Shown here: in pieces, positions 9,414 through 16,830 of the stretch
Numbering within the stretch: position 1 is the first letter of the stretch
How the letters are laid out: each line of letters starts with the position of its first letter
The notes under the pieces: model-generated
Seen by the model: the letters and a program-made list of their open reading frames with translations, nothing else
Told to the model about the DNA's origin: nothing
The model's database searches: none
Program-made: the position numbers and the translations under genes
Assembly: GCA_029559915.1 (NCBI GenBank)
Contig: JAKPZU010000203.1
Span: 1-48,995 of the forward strand
DNA length: 48,995 nucleotides
Direction: 5' to 3'
DNA from: Bacillota bacterium
GTDB taxonomy: Bacteria; Bacillota_I; Bacilli_A; Izemoplasmatales; Hujiaoplasmataceae

Positions 9414-10169
9414 CTATATCTTGTAGTTCTTGAAGACTTTGATGAGTCTTAATAAAAGCACGGTATAGATAAAAACCTCCAATGGTGTTTTTATAATTCT
9501 TAGTGGCAATTGAGGTAAGAATGTAGCGCTAGAATAAAGAATCGTTACCCAAAGCGGTGTTAAAATTAAGGTTACAATAATCTGCAAGATGATTACTGAA
9601 AAGATTATTCTTTGCGATGAATCGTCTTCGTTGCGATTGATGTATAAGAATATGTAACCGGAAAAAACTCCCAAAATACCCATTCCCAGCATAGAATAAA
9701 TAATCCAAGGATTGAAACTCATATCGACGGAAAGTTTATTTTCGATGATTTCGATAATGAAATCAATCTCAATCAAACCCCATATCCCAAGAATTAACAT
9801 CAAAGTCATCAAAATGAAATTCATATACAGAAAGAGATTTTTTCTATTAATTTTTAAGTTGTAAATCAAACCAGGTATTGTGCCATATAAGATTGAATTA
9901 AAAGTAAAACCTGGGAAAAATGGTCCAGAGGCAAATCCATATATCAGCATATAGACGAAATAACCGAGAATATCCTGAATAATCGCCGCAACCAAACCTA
10001 CTTTCGGGCCAAGAATTATCGAAACGATAATCAGTGGCAAATAGCCGATGCCAAAACGGATGATGGTTGAATTTGGCGGATAGGATATGGAAACAAAGTT
10101 TGACAAAACTATGCCGATTGCGACCATTAATGCCGAAAATATTAGTCTTTGAAGTTGCTTGTCTTTCAT
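9414..10169 (-). CDS. folT: ECF transporter S component, folate (FolT) type
   Basis: This is the substrate-binding membrane subunit of an energy-coupling-factor importer. The 251-residue protein has about six membrane segments. The segment RFGIGYLPLIIVSIILGP followed by GLVAAIIQDILGYF matches the folate-family S components, as does the C-terminal PLRIIKTPLEVFIYT. It lacks an ATPase of its own and would share the EcfA-EcfA'-EcfT module, which is not in this window. The start ATG has AAGGAA upstream and follows ung by 4 bases, so it ends the GDPD-to-folT run. The substrate assignment to folate is moderate; the fold assignment is firm. Confidence 0.8.
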   Translation of the reverse strand: MKDKQLQRLIFSALMVAIGIVLSNFVSISYPPNSTIIRFGIGYLPLIIVSIILGPKVGLVAAIIQDILGYFVYMLIYGFASGPFFPGFTFNSILYGTIPGLIYNLKINRKNLFLYMNFILMTLMLILGIWGLIEIDFIIEIIENKLSVDMSFNPWIIYSMLGMGILGVFSGYIFLYINRNEDDSSQRIIFSVIILQIIVTLILTPLWVTILYSSATFLPQLPLRIIKTPLEVFIYTVLLLRLIKVFKNYKI

Positions 10170-10173
10170 ATTT

Positions 10174-10872
10174 TTATTCCTTCAATCTGAAGTCAATCAT
10201 TTCTTGATTGGTTAATTTTAAAAAAGCATTGATTTTACTGAATGGTTTTGAACCAAAAAAACCTCGATAAGCTGAAAGTGGAGAAGGGTGAACATTTTCT
10301 ATCACAAAATGTTTGAGGTTTGTGATTAAAGGTTTCTTGCTACGGGCATAACTTCCCCATAAAACAAAAACCATTGGTTCTTCTTTTTTATTGAGTAGGG
10401 AGATGACGGTGTCTGTAAACTTTTCCCAGCCAAAGCTTGAATGGGATAAAGGAGAATTTTGCCTTACAGACAAAATGGCGTTAAGCAACAGAACTCCGTT
10501 TTTAGCCCAAGGAGTCAAATTTCCACTCGCCGGTTGAGCAATGTTCAAATCATCTTGCAGTTCTTTGAAGATGTTGATTAATGAAGGTGGTAACTGCACT
10601 CCTTCATTTACTGAAAATGCCAGTCCCATCGCTTGAAGTGGATTATGGTATGGATCTTGACCTAAGATTAAAACTTTTGTTTTGCTGTATGGCGTCAAAC
10701 AAAAAGCATTGAATATCTGCTCTTTAGGAGGGTAGCAAGTGAAATCACGATACTCCTTATCAACATCATTCAATAGCTTGGCAAAATATGGTTTCTGGAT
10801 TTCATCTTTTAGTAAGATGTCCCAGTCGTTATTAAATAATTTATCTGCGAGTAGCACAGTTGTCAACCGCAC
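10174..10872 (-). CDS. ung: Uracil-DNA glycosylase
   Basis: Ung removes uracil from DNA at the start of base excision repair. The 232-residue protein contains the water-activating motif GQDPYHNPLQAMGLAFSV, the GVLLLNAILSVR segment and the C-terminal leucine-loop motif HPSPLSAYRGFFGSKPF with its catalytic histidine. The start is uncertain: GTG at 10870-10872 is the longest choice, and GTG at 10855-10857 is also possible. Neither has a good ribosome binding site, and both lie inside the upstream Cys-rich ORF, suggesting translational coupling. Confidence 0.95.
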   Translation of the reverse strand: MRLTTVLLADKLFNNDWDILLKDEIQKPYFAKLLNDVDKEYRDFTCYPPKEQIFNAFCLTPYSKTKVLILGQDPYHNPLQAMGLAFSVNEGVQLPPSLINIFKELQDDLNIAQPASGNLTPWAKNGVLLLNAILSVRQNSPLSHSSFGWEKFTDTVISLLNKKEEPMVFVLWGSYARSKKPLITNLKHFVIENVHPSPLSAYRGFFGSKPFSKINAFLKLTNQEMIDFRLKE

Positions 10873-10996
10873 AGCCTGAACAACTTACGTCTTCGCAGCC
10901 TTCAGGTTTTTCGGTTTTGGCATTAATGGTGTAAGACCATAAGTACAAACCGACAATCACAACAATAATCGCTATGGCAATTACATATTTTAACAA
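10841..10996 (-). CDS. Small Cys-rich membrane peptide
   Basis: A 51-residue product (from TTG at 10994-10996) starts with a single membrane segment (YVIAIAIIVVIVGLYLW) and ends in a short tail with four cysteines, CEDVSCSGCAVDNC. An upstream ATG at 11021-11023 would give 60 residues, but its ribosome binding site is poor. The TTG lies 1 base after the pgm stop and has AAAGG about 9 bases upstream. The architecture resembles the FeoB-associated Cys-rich peptides, but no feo genes are near and the likeness is only in layout. The tail could bind a metal. It overlaps ung. Confidence 0.6.
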   Translation of the reverse strand: MLKYVIAIAIIVVIVGLYLWSYTINAKTEKPEGCEDVSCSGCAVDNCATRR

Positions 10997-10997
10997 T

Positions 10998-12704
10998 TTA
11001 ATCAACCTTTCTGGTGATGTCATTGACTTCTTCGAGCAATGAATCTACCAATTTTTGAGAATTGGCCAGACTGTCTCCGATGACACCAGCATAGATTTTG
11101 AGTTTTGGTTCAGTGCCTGACGGCCTTAAGACAAACCATGACCCATCATCCAAGTAATATTTTAATACATTTGACTTGTCTAAGTCAATCGTTTCGATCT
11201 TGTCTTTGACATATCTTTCTGACAAAAGAAAATCTTCTATTTTAACAATTGGTCGGGAATTGATTATTTGTGGTGGATTATTCCGAAAATAATCCATGAT
11301 GCGAGAAATTTGTTCTTGCCCTTCTTTTCCCAATAGATGAATATTTTTTAATCCTTCAAGATAATAGCCATACTCCTCATATATTTCCAATAATTTATCA
11401 TACAAGGTCTTATTTTCCTGAGTCAAATAATAGTTAGCGGCTTCAGAAATCATCAAGATAGCCTGAAGCGAATCTTTATCCCTGACACCGTCGTTGATGA
11501 CATAACCGTAAGACTCTTCATAACCGAAGATAAATTCTCTATCTTCTTGTTCAAGATATCTTGCCTGTTCGCCGATAAACTTGAAACCTGTAAGGGTGGA
11601 AATGACATCCATACCGAAACTTCTAGCAATTTTGGCTCCTAAATCACTGGTGACTATAGTATTGAAAACAACGCCTTTATTGGGTAGAATTCCTAGCTTT
11701 TGTTTTTCATTCAAAATGTAATATATCAATAAGGCTCCAGTTTGATTACCATTCAATAGGATGTAATCGTCTTTATGCCAAACTGCTATTCCTAGGCGAT
11801 CTGCATCCGGGTCGGTGGCTATCAACAAATCAGCGGCTTTTTTATGTCCCAATTTAATGGCATATTCAAAAGCGCTCTTTTCTTCGGGATTTGGAAGTTT
11901 TACTGTCGGAAAGTTAGGGTCGTTGACCATTTGTTCTTCAACCGGATAAATAATATACCCCTCTTCTTCCATCAGTCTTTTGCCAAGATAACCACTAGTT
12001 CCATGTAATGGTGTAAATACGATTTTAAGCGGTTTTGGTAAATCTTTATTGATAGTTATGGATTTCACTAAATCTAGATAAGCTTTATCTATTTCTTCAT
12101 CAATATATTCGATAAGGTTATTATTTTCTAATTCTTTCAGACTTAGAGTCTTTATTTCAAAAATGTCACCAGTCTTGTTGACATAATCGACAATTACGTC
12201 AGCATAGCGAGGGGTATATTGACATCCGTATTCGTCATAGATTTTGTAACCGTTGTAATTCGGCGGATTGTGGCTGGCTGTGACAACTATGCCAGCTAAA
12301 GCATTTAGATGCCTGACCGCAAAGGATAACTCTGGAGTTGGCCTTAAATCAGTGAATAAATAACTTTTTATTCCATAAGCACCAAGGACTTTTGCGCTCT
12401 CTCTGGCAAATTCTTTGGACATATAACGGTTATCATGAGCAATGACAACGCCACGCAAAAGATCTTTGGATTCATAGGTATTGATTAAGTACTGCGCTAA
12501 ACCATTATTAGCTCTTCTAATTGTATAAATATTCAATCTATTGATTCCCGGGCCTAAAATCCCTCGCATACCACCTGTACCAAAAGAGAGGGTAGTGTAA
12601 AACATATCCTCCAAATCTTTTTCGGAACTGCTGAGCAATTCATCCTTTAAGTTAGCGTCTAAATCTTTATAATCAAGCCACTTCTGGTATTCGGTTTTCC
12701 ACAT
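10998..12704 (-). CDS. pgcA: Phosphoglucomutase (phosphohexomutase family)
   Basis: It interconverts glucose-1-phosphate and glucose-6-phosphate, linking glycolysis to the glycogen and galactose genes in this window. The 568-residue protein carries the active serine in VVTASHNPPNYNGYK, the metal loop DPDADRLG, the sugar-binding GYEESYGYV and the phosphate-binding RPSGTEPKLKIY. I choose the ATG at 12702-12704 (MWKTEYQKW), which follows AAGGTGA by about 8 bases and matches the family N-terminus. A longer ORF from 12725 would overlap the nitroreductase gene. The family also includes phosphomannomutases, so substrate range is inferred. Confidence 0.93.
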   Translation of the reverse strand: MWKTEYQKWLDYKDLDANLKDELLSSSEKDLEDMFYTTLSFGTGGMRGILGPGINRLNIYTIRRANNGLAQYLINTYESKDLLRGVVIAHDNRYMSKEFARESAKVLGAYGIKSYLFTDLRPTPELSFAVRHLNALAGIVVTASHNPPNYNGYKIYDEYGCQYTPRYADVIVDYVNKTGDIFEIKTLSLKELENNNLIEYIDEEIDKAYLDLVKSITINKDLPKPLKIVFTPLHGTSGYLGKRLMEEEGYIIYPVEEQMVNDPNFPTVKLPNPEEKSAFEYAIKLGHKKAADLLIATDPDADRLGIAVWHKDDYILLNGNQTGALLIYYILNEKQKLGILPNKGVVFNTIVTSDLGAKIARSFGMDVISTLTGFKFIGEQARYLEQEDREFIFGYEESYGYVINDGVRDKDSLQAILMISEAANYYLTQENKTLYDKLLEIYEEYGYYLEGLKNIHLLGKEGQEQISRIMDYFRNNPPQIINSRPIVKIEDFLLSERYVKDKIETIDLDKSNVLKYYLDDGSWFVLRPSGTEPKLKIYAGVIGDSLANSQKLVDSLLEEVNDITRKVD

Positions 12705-12717
12705 AAAACTTTCACCT

Positions 12718-13257
12718 TTAATCAATATAGTCGACTGCTTTTTCTTTTCTTGGTTTTGGTAGTGGCTCTTTACCTTTAGGATAGCCTATGCAAATTGCTA
12801 GATCGTGTTCATAACCTTCAGGAATCTTCAAAATTCTATCTACATCGATTTTGTCGGCTTTATGATATAAATATCTTGTCTGTCCAATTATGCAAGAACC
12901 ATAGCCTAAGGATTTAGCTGCTATAGCAATATTTTCAATCACGCAACCAATATTGACTTCAGAAAATCCACCTATTTTTGAACTTAAGACAATTACGCAT
13001 GGTGCATGGTAGAAAATATGCGCCGCTTTGTCAACTTCAATACCAAAGCGAACCATGCCTTCAATTGCCATTTTATTAATCTCATCAATTTTTTCTTTAT
13101 TGGTAATTACAGTTAAATGCCACTCCTGTTTATTCCTAGAACTAGGAGCGTAAAGACCACATTCAATGATTTGCCTCAAATCATTTTCTTCAACCGGTTT
13201 GTCTAGATAGGATCTAATGCTTCTTCTGTTTAAAATTGTTTCAATTGTAATATTCAT
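12718..13257 (-). CDS. Nitroreductase family protein
   Basis: This is a 179-residue flavin-dependent oxidoreductase-type protein. The N-terminal RRSIRSYLDKPVE and the CGLYAPSSRNKQEWHL stretch are the FMN-binding features of the family. A later segment, NIGCVIENIAIAAKSLGYGS, forms the dimer helix and second flavin contact. The second of two adjacent ATGs (13255-13257) is preferred because GGAGG lies 6 bases before it. It follows the GDPD-like gene by 45 bases and precedes pgcA directly. The natural substrate cannot be told from sequence. Confidence 0.88.
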   Translation of the reverse strand: MNITIETILNRRSIRSYLDKPVEENDLRQIIECGLYAPSSRNKQEWHLTVITNKEKIDEINKMAIEGMVRFGIEVDKAAHIFYHAPCVIVLSSKIGGFSEVNIGCVIENIAIAAKSLGYGSCIIGQTRYLYHKADKIDVDRILKIPEGYEHDLAICIGYPKGKEPLPKPRKEKAVDYID

Positions 13258-13302
13258 CATTTACCTCCCTTGTACGTAACAATTTTTATGTAATTCACAT
13301 TA

Positions 13303-14022
13303 CTATTCTAAAATATTGGTAAATAAAAAATCAACATCAAATTTAATCATTTTCTCGGCTAAATCTTTATCGTTGACAATTCCAGTTATTACTTTTAAAC
13401 CAACTAAATGCATATTTTTTATATAGTCGCGCTTTAGTTTCGAATGATCTAGATAGAGATTTATACCATGTTTTTGGCAGTAGTCCAAAGTGTCTTCGTC
13501 AACAAATCTGGCATGATAATAGAGTACGCTTCCAGGAAAACTTTTTTTGAGAATCTGTAAATGTTTTTTATTTTCGGCTATCAAACTAAAGTTATCTTCT
13601 ACACCATTTTCTCGTAAATAAGTCTCAAGCCCGTTGATTGTCTCAGGTTCCAAAGTGTCTTTAATTTTAATGAACATATATTTACGGTAAGCTTTACAAA
13701 TTGATAGGTAATCTTCCAGTCGAGGAATAAAGACAAATTCATTCAAATCGCCAGTTTTTCTGTCTACTAAAGCAAATTTTTTCAGTTCATTATATGCAAA
13801 TGAGGGGATATCCAAATTCAACATACCATATTTAAGCAAGCTATCGCAGCCGGTTACGATGTATTGGTTATCTTTGGAAATTGACAACTCGCAACTGATA
13901 CCGTAATAAGAGCGATTAGCCGCAGCTAGAAAAGAAAATATTGTATTTTCTGTTTCAATACCGCTCAGGCCGTTATTGGCTACCATTCCCCTGAAATATT
14001 TATCTATTTTAATTGTATTCAT
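13303..14022 (-). CDS. GDPD-fold protein lacking the catalytic histidines
   Basis: The 239-residue sequence follows the glycerophosphodiester phosphodiesterase pattern: an RG near the N-terminus, then ENTIFSFLAAANRSYYGISCELSISKDNQYIV in part, IPSFAYNELK, IPRLEDYLSICK and FIKIKD. The key residues have changed. The usual HRG reads FRG, the Glu-x-Asp metal pair reads ELS, and the second histidine of the HD motif is cysteine (GCD). Known members need both histidines, so this protein is probably inactive or has a new role. It has its own promoter and AAGGA ribosome binding site and heads the minus-strand run that ends with folT. Confidence 0.75.
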   Translation of the reverse strand: MNTIKIDKYFRGMVANNGLSGIETENTIFSFLAAANRSYYGISCELSISKDNQYIVTGCDSLLKYGMLNLDIPSFAYNELKKFALVDRKTGDLNEFVFIPRLEDYLSICKAYRKYMFIKIKDTLEPETINGLETYLRENGVEDNFSLIAENKKHLQILKKSFPGSVLYYHARFVDEDTLDYCQKHGINLYLDHSKLKRDYIKNMHLVGLKVITGIVNDKDLAEKMIKFDVDFLFTNILE

Positions 14023-14057
14023 TTATTTAAATCCTTTATTATGTTTTTACTGTTTTT

Positions 14058-14086
14058 ATTGTAACATTAAAACAGGATTTTATGAA
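14058..14086 (-). promoter_or_regulatory. Promoter of the GDPD-like gene run
   Basis: On the minus strand TTCATA (14081-14086) and TACAAT (14058-14063) are separated by 17 bases. A TGT directly before the -10 makes it an extended -10 type. Confidence 0.55.
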
Positions 14087-14176
14087 CACAATATTTATAA
14101 AAAATCTCTTAAATGTTATTATATATATGATGTTATTTATATTTCGCAATGATAACAGGAATGAGAGAGCATTTAC

Positions 14177-14935
14177 ATGATTGCTAGAAAATTAGGTTTT
14201 GATTTAAAAAATATTGATTATGGCATGATTAAAAAGCGCAATAATACGGCGATATTTGTTTTGGGTTTGATGTTCGTCATATTTTTTTTGGTTTTCATTT
14301 CCTTTTTCTTTTTGTGGTTAGCAAAAATTCCTATCGAAATTGATGGAATCACAAGACAAAGCGATGAAGTCGAATACCAAAACTTTGTGACAACTTTCTC
14401 CGCTGTTTTTGGCTCAATTTTGCTTATTTTTCTCATATCATTACTACTTTGTCTACTTAGTAAACCTAAAGAATACATAGTAATAAGCAAAGATATAAAC
14501 CTTAATAAAATCTACATAATTCATTATAAGAAGAATTATGACGCAATTATTATCGGTGATAAAGTCTTTTTGTACAATAGACTTAGCAATAATTACGAAC
14601 TCCTACAAAACAAAGAAAAAATCGCTGATTTGAAAGATAAACATCTTTTTTGGGAAAGATGGGACAAAGTAGAAAAATACAAATTCGTTGATAAAAGAAA
14701 AAAAACAATTCTGAACTTCAAAATCGAAGATCCAGCAATTGTTTTCAAATTTCATTACTCGATAAAAAAGTCTTCTAGCAACATACCATCTAGAATATTT
14801 GAGAATATTACCAAAAGCTTCGCAAGAAACAATATTGGCACCAGCTTGAATACTTATTATTTTTATGACATTAATCGGAAAAACAATCTTGTACTTCCTG
14901 AAACAATCGCTAAAATTATTGATTCTGAATATTAA
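14177..14935 (+). CDS. Uncharacterised two-TM membrane protein
   Basis: I do not recognise this 252-residue protein. A short cytosolic N-terminus is followed by two strong membrane segments (about residues 24-49 and 73-94) separated by about 24 residues. The rest, from about 95, is a basic, Asn- and Lys-rich soluble domain with alternating beta-type segments (YIVISKDINLNKIYIIHYKK in part). The ribosome binding site GAGAG is weak. It stands alone on the plus strand, divergent from the GDPD-like gene. Its stop codon interlocks with that of the lipoprotein gene on the other strand. Confidence 0.7.
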   Translation: MIARKLGFDLKNIDYGMIKKRNNTAIFVLGLMFVIFFLVFISFFFLWLAKIPIEIDGITRQSDEVEYQNFVTTFSAVFGSILLIFLISLLLCLLSKPKEYIVISKDINLNKIYIIHYKKNYDAIIIGDKVFLYNRLSNNYELLQNKEKIADLKDKHLFWERWDKVEKYKFVDKRKKTILNFKIEDPAIVFKFHYSIKKSSSNIPSRIFENITKSFARNNIGTSLNTYYFYDINRKNNLVLPETIAKIIDSEY

Positions 14936-15342
14936 TTGATTTGATCAAGCATTGCCAAAATGTTTGTAGCCCCCTCATAGAATTCCGAAACTTCATTGTC
15001 AGTGACTCTAATGATGGTTGGTGTACCTTTGACGCCAGAATCAGGGTGCAGATCATTAATTGAAAAAACTGTAACAAAATAGATAGTCGTTGATTTCGCG
15101 CGATAAAGTGTATCCAGCAAAATCGGTTTTATTTCATTACAAGCACCACAGTTAGGGCCATAATAATAGATATAATAATCATTATAAGGCATGCTTAATT
15201 GTTCGTCGGTTATTTCAATGAATTGACCACTAAAGTCAGAATAATCCAAATCGAGATATTCGCTTGTCGTCGTTGTTGGAGCGCAAGCAAAAAGCAGAAA
15301 AATTAGGGGTAAGATTAATAAGATATTTATTTTTTTATTCAA
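14932..15342 (-). CDS. Thioredoxin-like lipoprotein
   Basis: This is a predicted lipid-anchored extracytoplasmic protein of 136 residues. The signal peptide ends in a lipobox, FLLFAC, with the lipidated cysteine at about residue 20. The mature part has the thioredoxin-type active site PNCGAC (C65-x-x-C68) after an aromatic strand, and the cis-proline loop VKGTPTIIRV. It therefore probably exchanges disulfides or reduces a partner outside the cell. The start is taken as TTG at 15340-15342; a GTG at 15349-15351 is 2 bases from the AAAGGA site and so less likely. It directly follows ribU and shares its FMN riboswitch. Confidence 0.82.
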   Translation of the reverse strand: MNKKINILLILPLIFLLFACAPTTTTSEYLDLDYSDFSGQFIEITDEQLSMPYNDYYIYYYGPNCGACNEIKPILLDTLYRAKSTTIYFVTVFSINDLHPDSGVKGTPTIIRVTDNEVSEFYEGATNILAMLDQIN

Positions 15343-15343
15343 T

Positions 15344-15931
15344 TTAATCACTATCCTTTGCTTTGATTACGGAAGAAATCCGTTTGTAAATGATGATGAC
15401 TATAACGCTGTTCGCTACACCCTTTAGGATGTTGAAAGGAACGTTTACAACGAAGATAAACTTCAATAAATCAGTGAAGCCATAAACTGATAATAAAGCT
15501 TCAAGCGATGTGTCGAAATAAAGTTTGGCATATAGCGGCAATAACACGAAGATATTCAAAATCGCCGCAACAATAACCATAACAAGTGTCCCTACCGCAA
15601 GCCCAATAAAGGCTTGCTTTTTTGTTTTATGCCGATAATAAATTATACTTGCAGGTACGACAAAAGATATTCCCATCAACAAATTAGCCATCTCACCGAC
15701 ATAAGCTGTATCAGAGGCTCCGCCCAAGACTACATCGAGAATAATCTTGATTGTTTCTATGGTGACACCAGCCACAGGTCCAAAGGCAAAAGCCCCAATC
15801 ATTACCGGAACCTCAGAAAAATCTAATTTATAAGGTCCAGCTATTGTGAAGCTTAGTAGCATCAACACAAATGCCATAGCTCCAAAAATACCAATTACCG
15901 ATAACTTTTTAATATTGTTTCTTTTTTTCAT
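15344..15931 (-). CDS. ribU: ECF transporter S component, riboflavin (RibU)
   Basis: RibU is the riboflavin-binding membrane subunit of an ECF importer. The 195-residue protein has about six membrane segments and the RibU pattern LDFSEVPVMIGAFAFGPVAG. The C-terminal KFIFVVNVPFNILKGVANS is also characteristic. The assignment is strongly supported by the FMN riboswitch directly upstream. The ribosome binding site GGAGG lies immediately after the riboswitch terminator. It is co-transcribed with the downstream thioredoxin-like lipoprotein, whose ORF begins at its stop codon. Confidence 0.95.
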   Translation of the reverse strand: MKKRNNIKKLSVIGIFGAMAFVLMLLSFTIAGPYKLDFSEVPVMIGAFAFGPVAGVTIETIKIILDVVLGGASDTAYVGEMANLLMGISFVVPASIIYYRHKTKKQAFIGLAVGTLVMVIVAAILNIFVLLPLYAKLYFDTSLEALLSVYGFTDLLKFIFVVNVPFNILKGVANSVIVIIIYKRISSVIKAKDSD

Positions 15932-15945
15932 TTCTTTCTTCCTCC

Positions 15946-15970
15946 AAAAAAATATCCGTTAAAAACGGAC
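15946..15970 (-). terminator. Expression-platform terminator of the FMN riboswitch
   Basis: On the minus strand TCCGTT pairs with AACGGA (15964-15969 and 15955-15960) over a 3-base loop, followed by TATTTTTTT. The ribU ribosome binding site starts directly after the T-run. FMN binding to the aptamer is expected to favour this hairpin. Confidence 0.8.
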
Positions 15971-16002
15971 ATTCCTCAGGCGATGAAAAAAAAGTATATT
16001 AA

Positions 16003-16106
16003 CTTCTTCCATCCAGACTGTACTGTCGGTAAGGGAGTTTCACCCATTCATGCCAAAAGGCTCGCGGACTATAACCGCCGGTAGGGACTTTCACCCTGCC
16101 CTGAAG
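16003..16106 (-). promoter_or_regulatory. FMN riboswitch (RFN element)
   Basis: The minus strand carries the RFN consensus blocks in order: CTTCAGGGCAGGGTGAAA, ACCGGCGGTTATAGTCCGCGA, GGGTGAAACTCCC, ACCGACAGTACAGTCTGGAT and the closing GAAG. P1 pairs the outer CTTC and GAAG. An alternative pairing is visible: CTTCAGG at the aptamer 5' edge (16100-16106) can pair with CCTGAGG (15974-15980) just before the terminator, a likely antiterminator. This fits transcriptional OFF control of ribU by FMN. Confidence 0.96.
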
Positions 16107-16122
16107 TGTTTTTAACAATTTA

Positions 16123-16150
16123 ATTATATTATATTTTGCTTGGTTGTCAA
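16123..16150 (-). promoter_or_regulatory. Promoter of the riboswitch-ribU operon
   Basis: On the minus strand TTGACA (16145-16150) and TATAAT (16123-16128) are both perfect consensus boxes, with a 16-base spacer. They lie between the cyclase gene and the aptamer. Confidence 0.8.
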
Positions 16151-16155
16151 CTGCT

Positions 16156-16782
16156 TTATAAATTTTTTGCAATCGCCCTGACCAAAGAACCGTCAACACC
16201 TTCAATATTTAAGGGTAGAGCCAATAAATAGATGTGGGATGATAATTTAGTCAAATTAGTTAAATTCTCTAATAAATATATTCCTGATTTCAGAAGTTCT
16301 TTATGCATGCGATAGTCGTTTTCCTTGAAATAGGCAAAGGTCGGCAGATCGCTACCCAATAAATAGATATTGTTTTCCGTGAGAAAACTATGAATTTTCG
16401 GTTCAAAGGTAATATAGTCATAATATGCTTTCGTATTGAATTTGTCGGCATGTTTCAAATCCAGCAGGACAATTCGTTCTTGATAGGTTAAATTGCGGTA
16501 TTTTTCAATCAAATCATCCGTGGACACGACGCCGTTTACAATTATCGGCCTAATCACATTGGCTTTACCCATGAATTGCTCGAATTCTACCGTTTCTTCC
16601 TTGGCTGACATATGGCTCTTGAAATCAATGTGGGTACCGACATGCATATTGATGGAGAGTTGATGAAGATTAAAACCATCTTCAGTCAAACTCTTCACTT
16701 TCGCAATTTCTAGTGGTGGATCATCGGGAAAGTTCAGGTTGTTTTTTTTGACTCTAACACTTAAATCAATCCATTCATTCAT
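16156..16782 (-). CDS. Cyclase family protein (kynurenine formamidase-like hydrolase)
   Basis: This is a 208-residue putative metal-dependent amidohydrolase. The family motif appears as HVGTHIDFKSHM, containing the His-x-Gly-Thr-His-x-Asp and trailing His that bind zinc; the usual proline between them is replaced. The N-terminal WIDLSVRV and C-terminal NIEGVDGSLVRAIA agree with the fold. Substrates in this family vary (formylkynurenine and others), so none is assigned. Its ribosome binding site AGGAGGG follows the glgP terminator by a few bases, so it is probably expressed by read-through from glgP. Confidence 0.82.
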   Translation of the reverse strand: MNEWIDLSVRVKKNNLNFPDDPPLEIAKVKSLTEDGFNLHQLSINMHVGTHIDFKSHMSAKEETVEFEQFMGKANVIRPIIVNGVVSTDDLIEKYRNLTYQERIVLLDLKHADKFNTKAYYDYITFEPKIHSFLTENNIYLLGSDLPTFAYFKENDYRMHKELLKSGIYLLENLTNLTKLSSHIYLLALPLNIEGVDGSLVRAIAKNL

Positions 16783-16805
16783 ATTATCCCTCCTAAAAAG
16801 AGAAA

Positions 16806-16830
16806 AAAGGCTGAAAAATCAACCTTTTGT
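16806..16830 (-). terminator. Terminator at the end of glgP
   Basis: On the minus strand AAGGTTGA pairs with TCAGCCTT over a short T loop and is followed by T-rich sequence. The stem includes the glgP TGA stop codon. The cyclase gene's ribosome binding site follows almost at once, so it may act as an attenuator. Confidence 0.65.

Noticed and set aside
10840-10869. TTGACA with TAAATT 17 bases downstream near the start of ung
   Set aside because: It would start transcription inside the ung coding region; the -10 is weak and the match is probably chance.
15999-16205. Open frame across the region before ribU
   Set aside because: It covers the FMN riboswitch and promoter and has no coding character.
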